Source: Callipepla californica brunnescens (lineage: Eukaryota > Chordata > Aves > Galliformes > Odontophoridae). Taken from it: a stretch of DNA of 64,000 bases. Position 1 is the stretch's first letter. Each line of letters begins with the position of its first letter. The DNA lies in contig JALIRH010000042.1 of NCBI GenBank assembly GCA_023055505.1, positions 2,984,335-3,048,334 on the forward strand, given 5' to 3'. This document shows, in pieces, positions 24,581-39,129 of this stretch. Made by a program: the position numbers and the translations under genes. The notes beneath the pieces are model-generated. The model was given only the letters and a program-made list of their open reading frames with translations. It was not told where the DNA came from and did not search any database.

Positions 24581-27500
24581 ATGGCAGTTGAGGAAATCTT
24601 TGTTTAAAAAAAAAAAAAGAAAAAAAAAGAAAAAAGGAAAAAGAAAACATACTTAGGGGTAGAACACGGTTTTGGCTGTGGCTTGACTCATGGGCTTTGA
24701 ATGCTGTCTTTACTTTCAGCTGTTTAATACAGTGTATCCTTTTTTTAATAAGAGGAAACCCTCATACAGTAATATTTTGAAGTCACTGTTCTCTGTTGGC
24801 CATTCCGTTCTCCCTCCCCCACCAAATCCTAAAGCCATTTGAGACAAATTAACAGACCATTTAAATATATATTTTTTTCAAGGGATACAGCAGTTGTGAA
24901 GCAATAAGGTTTGGGACTGATACGTGGAAACCACACTTTACAAATCATTGAGTAGAATAGATTTCCCAGTGCTGGTAAGAGTTCTTCAAAACTGTTATTC
25001 TGTATTTGAATACGTGGTTAAAAAAAACCCATGCTTTAATAGACTTCTCTCAATAGAGAGACCTTCTCTCAGAAAAAAAGAAAATATATATATAACTGCA
25101 TAAGAGGAAACGTGGGGAGGAAACCTGTGTTTCTTGGATTCATGCAACTTTTTAATGGAAAGCAATCAAGAGACTTAGAGGTGGTCCCCTATCTTTTATC
25201 TAGAAAAATCCTCCAGTTAGGATGCAAGATCTTTTGTCTTTCCTGGATAGGATACAATTCTGCTTAGGCAAATCTCAGTTCGTTCTTTACTATTTCAGAT
25301 ATACAACCTAGAAGCTGCTCACATCCATTAGTTCTGTTTTACTTCTTCCAAGGTTGGCTATAGATGGGCAGAATAGGGAAGAGAAATCGAGAACAATTTT
25401 TAAAGCTCTGGTTTCTATCTGACATTGTGGAAATTTTCTGTAAAGTTGTTCCAAGGGGGGAAAAAAAAATGATGGGCAGCATAAAAGTAGATTTTTTTTT
25501 TCTTTTGCAGTGAGGGATGTCCTTTTATAAATGTGAAGCAAAGGATTCCTGTAATGCTCTGGTCAGTCTCGGATCCCATGAGTCACGCTTAAGTGCTTCT
25601 CTTCTCTCCCTCCATCTGTCCTCAGAAAGGCTGTGTAATCGTGTCTAAGCCTCTCCAGCTACGGTGTTGGACAGTAGACTTCCATCAATAGTGAACATCA
25701 GAACCCCAGAACCACTTCCATTTCTTCATCCTCCCATCCTGCAGTATGGGAGGGTTTACTCATTCTGACGTGTCTGCCTCTGTTGGTCGTCATTCTGTTC
25801 CCTGAGCCTACAAAGTGTGGAGTGGGGAGCAGTATTAAAGGATGAAGCAGAGAGGAAATGGAGTTTGAAAGCAGTGTAGCAGGGCTAGAGTTTTATAACA
25901 AAAGCAGGACGTCCCTCTGAACACGAGATACTTGAGGTGTGTCGTAGTGGCATTTTAATGTGTTTTTATCAAAGCAGCCATATCCTTTTTTAAACTTAAT
26001 TGAAATACACACGCCTTGGTTTTCAGACCCCGATGCAGAGATTGCTGCCATGTTTGTTGGTGGAAATATTAAAAACTGGACCTGCCATTTTTCTTTTTTT
26101 TTTTTTTCTTAGACCCTTTGTGCTTTCTGTATGTTGCTCACAGTTATCTTACAGCTGACAAGCTTTGCATTATTTTTGGGTTTTTTGTCACTGAAGTACA
26201 TGTTTTGTAACCAGCCTCTTGAAGGTAACATAAGGCAGCTAACTAGTCGGATTTCTGGTGCACACGCTCCCAGGTTTTTAATCCTGTTTGGACTTTAGAG
26301 AGCTTGTAGATGCGATACACTAATATGACCAGGAAGGGCACTTGGCTGGATGGCAGAGGGAGCCTGAAGATACTGAGCACAGTGTGCAGCCTATACCACG
26401 GAATGGAGTATTAACACAACAGCCAAGTGATGGTTCTGTGTGATTCATAGCCATGGGTTTTACTGAGGCTGGTCGATTTCTTTACCTTGGCTTATGAAAA
26501 TTTAAGTTCTCTTAACATTCTTTACGATAATGAAACTACTGTTGCCGTTACAATAAAGATGATCGGTGTTTCAATTGTAAATCTATTTTTTTTTAAACTT
26601 AGTTTTGCAGAACAGCTTAAAGCTGGAGTCAAGTATCAGCCTTCAAAAAGAAGCAAACGTGCTCCCCTTTGCTCCTCACCAACTTTTCCCACCTTCTAGA
26701 TTTCTGGGAGGGCAGAGTCTCTTGCATCCTCTGGACTCCTAGTTCAGCATTTCTTGGGTAATGCAGGAAAATAAATGGCCAAATTTTAAATCCTGTCTGA
26801 ACTGGGGGTAGTATATACTTTCCTGAGTGTCTGGTCTGTGTAGTTTTTTCCCCCTTCAGTCAAGACTGTGTTTCAAGTTATTCTCATCCATCGAGGATCT
26901 TGATTTATTTCTGGTATTAAAATGTACCAGGATCACACAAGCGTAGAACCACCTCTAGTTGATCTGATCAAACAGCTGTTTCTTTACCTGCTGGCCCAGA
27001 CTTTTTCCTGAAGAGTATTTTGTTGTTTGGTTTTTTTAATTACTTTCCTAACACAGTTAAGCTCAGGCTGTGAAAAGTACATTTCCGTTGTTCTCAGTTC
27101 AGGTTTTGGACTGCAGATCATTTGATGCCCGGTGAATTTTGGCCCTCTTATCTTGCAAAACTGTTCTGCTTTCTCATCTGTTCATCTCTGATGGCTGTCA
27201 CAGGCTGCACGATGCTATCTTCGAGTTGGTTTCACAACCCAAACACTATGTAAATCCTGTACTACTTCTGGGATTTTGGAACCTTTTCTATGACCTTACT
27301 GAGTTGCTGGTTTGTGCAGACACTATGCCTTCTCGGTTTCCCTGTTAGTTTACATTTTTACAGATTGAAGAAAATCGTGAAGGTTAATACGTAACGTTTC
27401 AGTAGCGACAGACTTGGTGTTTGAAAATGTCCTTCTAAATTGATTTGTATTTGAAGCCTTCTGGTTTCTTGAAGGAAAGCTGTGAAAAAGAAAACTCCTT

Positions 27501-30085
27501 TCTCTAGAGGCATGAATAGCTGTCCGAGGAGCAGAGAGCTTCATTCACAGAAGAAAGCTTTGTAAGGATTGTCTTCTGTTACACAGCTGTAGCTGTGCAG
27601 CCTTTGCAGAGAGGTAAACAGGTTTATTCCAAAGTTCAGTCAATCCAGCCTTGCCCTGGTCTCACACTTCAAGAGGTTCATTATTAATTTCCATTCTGCA
27701 TCCCTCTGTACATTCTGTTTTACATTTGTATGCAAAGAATGCTGTCTCTGTTTGGCCTCAAGGCTCGATCAGTAAAGGTCTGCAGTTGTGGTTGGAATTT
27801 CCTACTGAACATCGCTTGTTCCAGTTTGTGTTTGATCAGCATGAGAGTCCCAAACGTGTCAAGCGAAATGGATTTCAGAGTGGCACTTAGAAACGTGGCA
27901 GCCGAGAAACTCTCACTTCTGTTGTGTTAACTTCAGCAAAGCAAAGGAGTGCGTGGGGAGAGAAGCAGTGCATACTGCCTTACCTACATGCTAGGGGACA
28001 TGATAATTGCCAGGCAATGGCTCTGAGCGTGCTCAGCTCCTCTGCCACCCCACAACTGCATCTGCAGGTGATGAACTACCAGGGCAGTGGCAGAAAATGC
28101 ACTTGAATTTCTTTTTCCTTTTAATTTTTATTTTTCCCCCTCCACTGTTGATGGTCACAAAGGTACAACAGACACCGAGGCACCCAGGTTAAAGGAGGGA
28201 GGGAAGTAAACTGTAACATGCTGGAAGCTTTTGAGCTGTAGAAACTGGTGCTTTGCTTTATGTAATTTGTTTGTGAAGTGTTTATTTTTATAACAGATCA
28301 TATTGTTGAACACATGGTTCTTAAAAACCACGAACTGATCCATGAGTTTTAAGTATTTGAGAAGTGGATGTTCATCTGTTGGGGGAGGCAGGATGTGAAA
28401 AATGCGAGCAGATAGCTGTTCCAAGGGACACTGTCACAAGTTAGCCGCTGGCATATAGGATGTGTTAAGTTGGGGGGCGGGTGGGGTCCCATCTATATGT
28501 GGAAATTATATATTCTATATGTATATGATCAAATAGAAGATTTTTTTTTTTCCCCTGAACTTTGAATATTTTTCTTATAGTTTTGGGAGGTTTAACTACG
28601 ATCTGGGCAACGAAGCTGCTGCATTCAGAGCGTTCAAGGGCACGTTCCTGTGAGCACCCTGAGCAGCAGCAGAGCTCCGAAAGCTGACAGTGTCCTTTCA
28701 GGAGCCCCCAGCTCGAGCTGTTAGACTCCCCACGTCAGTAGCAGACTGGCATCTGAATGTCTTTTCACTGAACTCTTTCTATTAAAAGCAAAAAAAATTG
28801 TTTCTAAGTCTAGTCCAGTCCTCACTCACGTGCTGACTCTGCATCAACCACTATGGGAAACAGCTGCCTGCCCCCTCCAGCTGCAGTGAGCCGAATGGGT
28901 CCATCGGTCTGAGCATGCTCAGCGTGACTGCAAGACACCATTGTGCATATGCTTTGTATATTGGGGGGCAAGGGGTTTTTTATATATATATTTTGGGAGG
29001 GGTAGCGGGGTGGGATGGAGAAATAATCAGCTTAAGCCAGAATGGTGCGTGCAAAAGCCCCCAAAATATTTGGTGTGTGAGTGCGAGAGTGCATGGGAGC
29101 GTCTGCCACCGTATCCCCTTCGTGTTCTGACAGCTTTGTGAGTTTGACTTTGTTTTGTTTCTCTTTCCTCCTCGCAGAAGCGATTAGCAAAAAAAAAAAA
29201 GTTGTAAATAAGAGCTGCGTAACATTCTCCTTTTGTTTTGTCCACACCGTGTCACAGCAACAAACCCTGAATCGTGGCTCTGAAGGTAGAGAAGGAAGAG
29301 ACTCCAGGTAGGGCCTCGGGCCTTTGGCTCCCAGCGAAGCATCGTTCCATGGTATGCAACAAATCCTTGTATTTGCAGCCCCCTGTCGAGCTTTCCTAAG
29401 AACCAGGCTCTTTGCAGTTAACCCTCCTTATCCCTCTGAACGTCGGTTTGTTTTATGTCAGGAGTGGCCAGAGGAAGGGGCAGCTCTGCCCCGTGTTCAG
29501 GTGGGCCCGCTAGGGTTGGCAATACCTTGACAGCACCGAGATCTGCAGCGTGCTACTAGGAGTTGTGTTTGAATGTAACATTAATGCTTTATTTAAAATA
29601 AAAACGCTTTTTTTTTTTTTTCTTTTCCTTTTTTTTTTTTTTTTTAAAGGGGTTGAAGTGAACATGACTGTTGCCCATGGTCGTGAATTTCATTGGTAGA
29701 ATTGTGTGATGGTCTTTTCGTGCTACTTAATTTGACATATTCCAGTCTCTGTATGTACCCGCAAAGAAAGAAAAGTGAAAAAGTAACAAAACCCTGCTTT
29801 GCTTTTATTGAAGGGTTCCCAGGACTGCATACCTGCTCCTGAGCTCTGTTTTAAGGATGTGTATCCTTCGCTTGTATTTTGTATTAAAAACAAAAAAAAA
29901 ACACAAGGAAAAAGAACCCTTTATTGTTCAGCATGTTGGAATTGTGTCCCCTCTTTTATTTTATTTTTTTCCTCCTTTTTGGAATATACTCAGCAACTCA
30001 TTCTTCTGTACCTTTTATTTTCTTTTGTAAACTTTTTTGGTTTTGTTTAAAAATGGCTTTATAAAAGGGCTTTTATAACCCATGA
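24581..30085 (+). other. NUCKS1: NUCKS1 3' UTR (inferred, about 5.5 kb)
   Basis: The stretch after the TAA is A/T-rich with many homopolymer runs and no coding exon. AATAAA hexamers lie at 26552-26557, 26770-26775 and 29597-29602, offering several alternative 3' ends. An AT-rich motif (TTTATAAAAGGG, 30058-30069) precedes a clear rise in GC content. Mammalian NUCKS1 also has a very long 3' UTR, so an end at about 30.08 kb is plausible but unproven. Confidence 0.55.
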
Positions 30086-33000
30086 TGACGACTCGTGTAG
30101 TTTTTCTGCTGCCCGAGGTTCTCCTGCGGTTGCTTTTTGCTTTGGGAATGCCAGTAGGACGTGAGTTCATCTATTCCCGGTGGCTTTAGGATTCGTTCCT
30201 TTGCAGACCCCCTTGCTTTCTGTGAGGCAGGCTTTGGCAGGTATCCTTCCCCACCTATAAGAGCAGGGGAAGGTGTAAGGAATTAAGTCATCTTGGTGGA
30301 TAACCGGACCCACCGTGCAGATTCCTGCTGATCCCTGGGGTCGGATCCTTCCCTCCCTTGGCTCTCTGCTGCTCCGCTGGGAGCCCAGGCCGGCAGCAGA
30401 GGGCGTGCTGCCTCTGGGCACCCGGGGATGCTCTGAGCACGCTTCTCTTCCTCCTCGGTCCTGGCCAGAGATGGAAAACGCTTTGGCATTTGTTAAAGCA
30501 TCAGCTAACGACGCTTTGACATCGGCAGAAGCTCTGTAGTTCTGTTTTGTTTGCGTGTCTTAAAAGCTGAATTTACAGTTCGTCAGCATAAACATTGGAA
30601 ATAACTTGTTCCAGATTCCTTTTAGGATCCCAGAAGCAGCTTCAGGATCCGGCTTTCCTATGGGTGTGTTAGGGCAGAGCCCTTAGGCTTGTGATCTTAC
30701 AGCACGTGTCATTGCAGCGTGGTTCAGCAGCACACTTAACCATGAAGGATGCCATTCAGTGATGGATGTGGTGGCATGGAGGACCGCTTTGCTGCTTCCA
30801 GCAAAGGGTGCTGGGTGTGTTTGGGTCGATGTGTTTGCTTTCAGAGGTTGTTAGGGAAACTTCGGGAGCTGCCCTCTCTGCGCTCAGCTCTTGCATGCTT
30901 ACTGCCAGCTATAAGCTGGTGCTGCAGCTTCTGTTCCTCTGCCTGACCTGGTTATTTTCTTCTATTGTGTGATAAAATGAGGTTCTGTAACTACGGACTG
31001 GTTTAATAATGCAGCTTCTGGCATTCCTCCCTTTTCTTTTGAAACACACCGGGCACTTAACCTCATTGCATCGTTATCCGCAGTTGTACACCGCATTTGT
31101 GTCACGGATTTCTTTTATCTGGAGCAGATATGGCATTACCTCCAGGTACTGCTGCACCAATTTGGCTTCTGATTAATTAGCAGCGATGGAGTTGGCAGGT
31201 GTGGCTCTTACTTTGCCCCAGAACTCACTACTTACTGGGAATGGTGCAGCACCGGGCTCTGTGAGTTCTCCTTGAAGAGCTGCTCTTCCCCACTGCCCTG
31301 CTCTTTGTGTGTATGATCCCGAGCAGCTTAAGCTGCTTTGTTCCTCGCCATTGATCTTGTGAACCGAGTGTATTTACTGACTGCTCAGTTAAAAGTTCCC
31401 ATTGGCTCTGAAGTGGTATTTACAGGGAATTAATACGGAACCAAGTGATCATTTGTCACGTTTAAAGGGTGTGCAGCTGAGAAGTGGGCGCGTAGGGCTT
31501 TGTAACAGCAGTGAGTGCAGCCAGGCCAGGGGGATCAGATTCCCTTGGCAAAGAGTAGTAGATGCTAAGTTTTAATCCACGAGAGTTTTGCCTTACTAAC
31601 ATTCTGTTTGTGTTTCTTCGGGCGGTGCTTGGTTGTAGGATGAAAATAAAGTCACAAGGTGGAGTTCAAGGTTCTATCTTTGCTATCCAGCGTGCTTTGG
31701 CTCTAGAAGTGGCCTTGAAAGAGCGCCTGAATGGGACTGAGTTGATGTGAAGCACTGCCCTTTTTGTTCTCGCTAATCTCGTGTGCTGGAGGAAACGCGG
31801 AAGGGTTGTGGAGATGCAGAGGTTTCCCAGCACGTTCCCTATGCGTTAAAAAGTGTATTTTAGGCATTGCTTTCCTAACAGCAAACCACAATAAGAACCG
31901 TTCTTCATTCTTGCACTGGTGCTCATGGTCTGAGCCCCATGCAGTGCCATAGTGAAGTATCAAGAGGTAGCTGCCCCACAGGGGGGAGGTTATTGGTGCT
32001 CCAAAGGCCCTGGGTGTGCAGGGCAGGGATGACACAGAGCTCTGGTCAGGCAGCACGCCGCGTTTGTGGTGAGTTGGTTGAGAAGCACCAACGCCTGCAA
32101 CACGCGATACGTCAGCCCTGGGTTTGATCTGGAAGCGCAGCTTGTTAGCTCAGTAATAACCACATCCTGGGCTAACACGCATCTCCAGGCTCGGAGTTTT
32201 ATGTAGACCAGGAAATGGTTTTGTGTGTTTCGGGTTAACTCTTTCCATAGATACGGGTCAGGTTCGAGTGCTGTTATCCAGCTGTGGGCAGGCAGCAGTG
32301 TGCTCTCCCACTGTGATAGAGCCCCATGAGGGCTAGCTCTTCCTTTAAGTGAGTACCAAATTCAAGTCCCCAGGTCACATCTACCCCTTGGCCTTAGTGT
32401 TTTGCTCTCCTGCTGCCTGCTTTTCGGATAAGCAACCAGTGAGACTGATCTCACCCAAAGTCAGAGGTGGGTTTCTCATTCTCCCCCCTCGTATTTAATT
32501 TACCCTTCAGAATGATGATCTGTTTTACATCCAAGGGTTTGCTTTATACTTGCTTGCTTAACACTGTGGCTTAGAGAAAGGCTGGTATTTTATTGGAATA
32601 ATCAGGTTAAATAACATTTGTGCTTCGAGTAGATAAGATAACAGTTCCAGCAGCAATAAATTTCCTGTAGCTGCTCTATCTTTTTTTTTTTTCCCTAAGC
32701 ATTTCTGAGCAGTTGGCCATGTTAGGAGCTTTTGTTTAACATCATCAATTAGTGGCTTTCCTTAGCAGCAGCGGCGTCTGGTAGCTTTGTTCATCACAAA
32801 CATTTTCCCTTTCAGACATTTCTGATGAACTGGAATGTTTTATGGCTGAGAACTTGGGTGGTTTTTTTTTTCTCTCGAGCTGATGTCAGCACTGATTTTT
32901 TTTTTTTTCCTCCCCTCCAGTTTCTCTGCTGGATGTTTTGCGAGGAGGATATCGCTGTAGCTTCTCCCAGAACATGCAGTTTTTACTTCCTGAGAAATGA

Positions 33001-36000
33001 ATGGAGGGAAAAGGAATAGTTGGAGCACAGTCCTGTTTATTACACAGAGCCATCACTTTTTCCCCCCCGAGAGCTCACACTGCTGTGACTGTGTTTGAAG
33101 TCAGTTGAACCCATCCTAGCGTTCAGAAATGGTTTGGGTTCTTTCAGCCTCGTTTACTTCAAACCCAACCAGTTCTGCATGGGTAATACCACTTAATGAC
33201 TTTTGAAGCGCATTTCTCATTTTGGTCATTTGTTTAGCAAGAGTACCAAAAGGAAAGACAGAGCATCTTGGGTTCAAGCCCTCGTTCTGGCTCTTGCATC
33301 TCCATTTCCCCACCAAGTTGCAGATCTTCTTGTTTTAATGTTTCTGTGACTTTTTATACTGAGTTTTCCCAAGCTCATTAGATTCAAACGAGATGATTAA
33401 CATAAATGGAGCACTTTGAGAAGGAGAACTATTATGTCAGCGCTGGGTGCTATTAGGCTGGCTCCAGTCTGGGAGGAGCTTGTTGGGTTTTGATTTCTCT
33501 CTTTCCAGAAGTGCACCTCATTCTGGTCTGTGCTGGATGGGTGCACTGAGTGTCGGTGAGGACAGACTGCATCTCTTGTAGGAGTGGCCAAGCTCTTTCA
33601 TAGGCTCTGTCAAGAGGACCCAAAGACAATTTAGGAAGGGGAAAAACCCTGCCCAACAGAGAGCTCTCTCCCTCTTAGCACTGATTGCATAGGTTTAGAT
33701 ATAGCTGAACTATAAAGGTAGACACCCCAAGGCAGTGCTGCTCTGTATTGCACTATTTCTCCATTCACCTTTGCATCTCTTCCATTGCTGTCCCATGCTG
33801 GAGCATGGCTGGCTTATGTTAGAAAACAGAATGTGTGCAATCAAGAGAAAGAAAAACCTGTATACTTCAAAGGTCTCTCAGGACAGCAAAACTCCTTTGG
33901 CTCTGTCGAACATAGGTGCAAAAAAAAAAGGTTTCTCTCATGCAAAACACCGACTGTTATCTCTTTCTGTTTTCAGACAGGTCTTTTCAAGTAGGGTTCT
34001 TTCAACTTTAATCTCTTTTGCATGTTGAGTCAGTGTGGTGCGAACCTGACGAGGAAGCGACTCGTTCTGTGATCTGATGGTAGAACACAGCACTCGTTAG
34101 AATTAAAAATAATAACAATAACAGAAAATAATCAAAGTCTGTGGATGCTCGGAGGCATAGCTGACACCAAAACAAATAACGAAGCTTGAGACCTAAACCC
34201 AGTCTAGCAGCCTTGGCGGATCAGCTGTTGGCATAGCAGCATCTTAATAACAAAAAGCAAAGGGAACAAGAGCAACAGAAGTCCTTTTCCTCGCTTGCAG
34301 TGTTTCTGAAAGCTCTTATTTTTGTCTCCAGGCTTTCCTTTGGTGTACCTGGACCCAGAGCAAGGAGGGAGTAGGAAACTCCATCCCAAAGCTGTGTCTG
34401 CACTAGGGGGCTGTGCTTGCATGGCGATAAGAGGATTAGAAGTTTAGAGAAAGCTTTGTCCTCGTGTGGTAAGCCCCGATAACAAACTTTGACTCAGTTA
34501 GCTGCTGCTTACAGCACATTCCTCCCTGGAACATATCTGCAATTGACCTTGACGTGAAAAAAATAAAGCCAGCAGAAACCAATCGGTGGTGATCTCCGTC
34601 GAACTTGGAGAGCAGACTTCTGATGTCAGTGCCCTGCAGCACGACCCCTTCGGAAGCCCTGAGTCCCTATAGGTGGCTGGAGCATCCCAGGACGTTCCTT
34701 TGTGTTGAGAAGGGGCCATGGTTAACCAGCTGGAGCTGCCCTGCAGTGCAGGAGGTGTGCTGGCAGGCAGCTCCGTGTTCATTTCAGTGGCAGAGCTGTC
34801 TCCAGCCCTGACGTTTCAGTTTCTGCAGAGTAAAAATCCGCCCTATACAAAAGTGATTCCACTCCAGGAGAAGGGTACTGTGCTCTTAAAGGGAATGAAA
34901 GGAGGTAACTGATGATTCTCTGGAGCTGATCCCATTCTGACAGCTCTCGTTACATCAAATTGGAGTGCTCGCTCTACCATACGGATAAAGGTTGGGGGGG
35001 TGGGGGGTCTCCAATGGTGCTTGTCTTGACCTCAGGCAATGCTTCCATTCCTCCTTTGTTAAAGAATTGATTTGTTGGATGCCAGGGAGCCCTCAGGAAA
35101 AGTATCCTGGGCCTGGGAGTGGTGGAGAGCGGACAGTAATAGCTCCTGGGTTTCATCACAGAGGAGCAGAGCTGGGGTGGCTTTCTCCTGCCGTCGCATC
35201 CTGTCCTCACAGCACGAGCATCTGGGAGTAAACACGCTGGGAAATATTTGTGCTGCGTCCTATAAACAGAGTGCGTGGTGTTTACCTGGAGCAAGAAACC
35301 CATCTGTCAGTTGTGTCAGAGAATAGCCAAGAAAAGGGAGGTTTTAATCTCAGAAAAATAGTGCTGTGAAGGAATTCTCATTGCTGGAGTCCTGATTTAT
35401 TTATATTTTTCCTTCGCAGGGAACTGTAACGTTGCATTTCCCCTTGCAAATGAGTGGGATTTCGTTAATGAGCTGGCCCCCAGCTGGAACCCACGGCTGG
35501 GGACCTGTTTTTTCATCTCGTTGCCCTCATTTGAGTGGGACTTCCATGAGGGAGCACTGCTCAGCTCGGGATCTCTGCGTGGTGCTCTCCAGGGCCCCGT
35601 CCCACCGCTCCCTGCCCGCTGAAGCTGTCCTGGGAAATCGAGTGGATGGCTCATGGGGTGCATCATTTGCAAGTGGCTGAGCAAGTGTGGTGTGGGGAAT
35701 GGCTGAGGCTGAATGGGAGCTGACAGTTTCCTTGGCACCCGAAACAGAAATAAATCCTTTCCTTTGTCTCTAGCTTAGCAGAACTGAGCGGGGACAAGGC
35801 ACAGAGGGCAGTTTTAAGTTTCAGGTACCAAACATGCAGGGTGGGAAGGAGCTAAATCCTCTTTCTCTAACGAGATTTGAATCAAGCTGGGCTAACCCGT
35901 GAGGAAGACCCTAAAATCTTATCCTGGGAGCTGGGAATTGTAAACTGACACCAGAAGCCGTTGCTTTTCTCTGCGGCAGCGTGACTGGGCCGCAGTGAAA

Positions 36001-38939
36001 TAAAATAAACCCCCTTGGGTTAAACGTGGGAAGAAAGTGGGCAGGATGTGGGGAAGCTGCTGAATATGTCAGTGAGGAAGACTTGAACTCGGTCGTGTGC
36101 TTCCTAACCTGGGTGAAGGCCATGGCTGGGAAATTCTTCCCTGCCTCAGTTGTAGGGACGATGTGGATATGAGGAGTGATGGAGAAGGGGCAGCAGTGTG
36201 CTGCGTGGTGTCTGTGATGTGCTGTAGGCTGTAGAACGAGGTGATGCTCAGCCTTCCCTTTGTGAGATCGCTTGGATTCGTGATGCTGTAGAGGTTGGCT
36301 GTTTCTCCCTATGCTTTTGTAGTGAGGACGTGCCTCCCTGCCAGGCTCTGCAGTGCCATCCTGGCAGGGAAAGGGACGACCACAGCTTGCCTGGTGGAGG
36401 GTGGGCAGCTCCATCCTGAAGATCAGCAAAGGCAACCGAGCACGTGTCGTACAGCGCAGGAGCTCGGCTGGAGGAGGCAGAGGTTAAGAATGCAGCCCAG
36501 GGAACAGCAGGGGGAAGGCGAAAATGTTTGTCCTGCGCTCTGCAAATACAGCAGATGTGCCCACGTTTCAAACCCAGTTTAGCAACACCCGTGCACACAC
36601 AGCTTCACGGGCAGCTTCTTTCTTTGTGCAGGATCGGTTACGTCGATGCTGAGCGGCGAACAGCGGGAGCTGTTCCAGTGTCAATAAGGATTTTGACAGG
36701 GGAGGGAGTCTGTTTGCTTGGCTGCAGAGGCCTTGGGATCCAGCGAGGGGTACACGGTGACCCCATCTCTGCCCCAAACAGCGGTTTTCCAACCGAATTC
36801 GCCCTTTCCAATATGATTTAAGTCTCGAGAATACTAATTAAGGAGTAATTAAGACTTGCCTGACCTGCAGCTGGCCTTCCTGGCTCCTCAGCACGAATGT
36901 CCCTGTTGCAGTTAGGAGAGGCATCCCCTGCTGCTCGGGGTACCCCCCCATCCCCCACATTGGGCCTCGAGAGGCACTTGAAACCCTCATTTTTTTTGAC
37001 ACCCCGTATTCTGAAAGCTCTGCTTCTCCCAGAATGCTCAAAACAAAAGTGCATTTCCTGTTTCAAAACAGAGAGAAGATAAGCTCCCGAAGCGCAGCCT
37101 CCTGCTCTGGCTACCCCAAGTATAAACAGCCTGCACTGCTTTTGTTTGTTCTAGCAGCCTTCTCCCCTTAAAGGTACATTGGGCACAATTCTACACAGCC
37201 CATTTTCTGACAGCATCGCTCCTGCCTGGCACCAGAGCTCCAGGACCCTCAGCTCATCAGGAAAGCTCCTTCAGTGATGAATTCCTACCTTGGTCCTCGA
37301 GGCACAGCTCTCAGCACGGCTGAAGTGTGTTCCTCGCTTGCATTTCTGTGATGTTTTTCCACCGTAGTGCTCTGTAAATAGTCGCTGCTAACCTCCCTGG
37401 GTGGGGTGCTGGGGATGGTTTGTTTTTTTGGCTTAAGGAGAGCAAAAGGTTTGCGTTGTGAGTCAGCGTTCAAGCTCAGTAATTAAACACGAGGTAGCTT
37501 GAAGGCTACCTTTGGCCAATCCAGGGCTGCTGTGGCTTCCAGGGTAATGCAGAGCATCCGTGGAATCCCTCTGTGCAGCAGGGTTAAGATCTGTGGAAGA
37601 GACAGAGCCAAAGGGCCTGAGCTGTTCAGCATGGTACCTGGGGTAAAGACGGGGCCCTCTCCTCCTTTGCCTCCTTGCCACGTGTGATGGTGTCTAGTCC
37701 TTGTCTGCTCTAGCAGATGCCACGAGCCGAGCTCTGCTTGGCCAGGCACGTGAGATTTAGATAAGGCTTGGGGGGGCAGATCTGTGCTGCCATCTAATCA
37801 GGCATGAGCAGCTGAGATGCGAGCTGATGCTCGTATTTCCCTCTTTTGATAAATGAATCTAATCTGCAGGTTCCCATGATGGCTCGGTCCTGCAGCGTTC
37901 TGAAGCTGCTCAGGCAACGTAATCAGGAGGCTCCACGCAGTGGCACGGACCTTCTTTCCTTTGAGTGGTGGTGATGGGCTGGCTGTGGAAGGCCCTCGTG
38001 TAGGCAGACATCACTCTGTTGGACATTGGTGCACCCAATGAAGAGAAGAGAAGCAGTACAGACACAGCTCGGAGCTGTGTAGGCTCTGCAGCTCCCTCAC
38101 TGTCTTGTGGCATTGTGTAGATGTTGTTTAGTCGGGAGAAAAATGAAATGAGAGGCTGTGACAAACAGTGGAAGGAGCAGAGCTCCAACCTGCAGCGCTC
38201 AGCATCCCGACCTGGAGGTGCTGCCTGCTTTTACAGTGGCAGTGGGGAATAAGAAGCCAGCTGTACCCAGCTCTGTACAGCAATCAGAGCTGTGTGCTCC
38301 ACTGCAAAGGCACGACTCAAAAAGAGCAGTGCTCACAGCTATTGAATTGCCCGTGAACTTCCCTGAGCAGAGAACAGGAGTAGCTCTCCCCACCCAAATG
38401 CGCGCTCTGGCATTTAACCAGCTGAAGTCAGAGCTAGCTCTTCGGGGCTCTGTGTTATTTTCCTTTCAGTGAGGTTTCTGGCTGCGTCTGGAGTGCCAGA
38501 AAAAACTTTTTTTGCAGGAAACAGGAGTGTCGTTTCTCCTTGTCTGCCGTGTGGGAGACCTCATGGGTTCAAGTGACAGCACGTGCAGGTGCCTGGCTGC
38601 TTTTTCCATGGGGGGGTTGAGCAGCTGCTGCCTGAACACAAGGCCGTCCCGCTGACCCGAGCTGAAACGAGACAGAGAAATGGGATGGGTGACCTTGAGA
38701 GGTACAGAGTCGCCCAACCCTGTGAGGGTTAAAAACCACCCGAGATGAGCCAACACGTTGCAAAACCCACAGCCAGATATGAAATAGTAGCCCGCCTTTA
38801 ATAGCCACCTTTTGGTGGGCGGTGGGCTGCAGGGCTTGCCCTCCCCTTTTTGCCATCAGCTCCCACTGCTGTGGGGCTGCTTGGGACCAATTAGCCGAGA
38901 TCTAGCCTCTGTGTGCTCTCTGCCTGCCTGCCTGCCCCT
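30086..38939. other. NUCKS1-SLC45A3 intergenic region
   Basis: About 8.9 kb without any coding exon I can recognise on either strand and without a clear mobile element. The only local structure worth noting is a pair of TAATTA homeodomain-type sites at 36835-36840 and 36846-36851, 11 bp apart. Confidence 0.6.
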
Positions 38940-39075
38940 TTCTCGAGCACATGCCACGCGATTTCAAGCGCTCATGTACCATGAATAATGTCCAGGGGCC
39001 AGGTCACGAGCTTCCCATAGCATGGAATTCATTTGCATACAATCCGAGCAATTACAAGTCATGAATAGATGAGGA
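38940..39075. promoter_or_regulatory. Candidate conserved non-coding element with POU octamer
   Basis: An unusually motif-rich stretch just upstream of the CpG island. It carries a perfect POU octamer ATTTGCAT at 39031-39038, a TCATGAAT palindrome-like word at 39059-39066, and an AT-rich composition that contrasts with the flanking GC-rich DNA. The function is inferred from motif content and position only. Confidence 0.3.
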
Positions 39076-39129
39076 AAACCCAAACAAAACGGGAAGCGAT
39101 TCAGGCTGCTGCTAATTCCTCGGCAGAAA

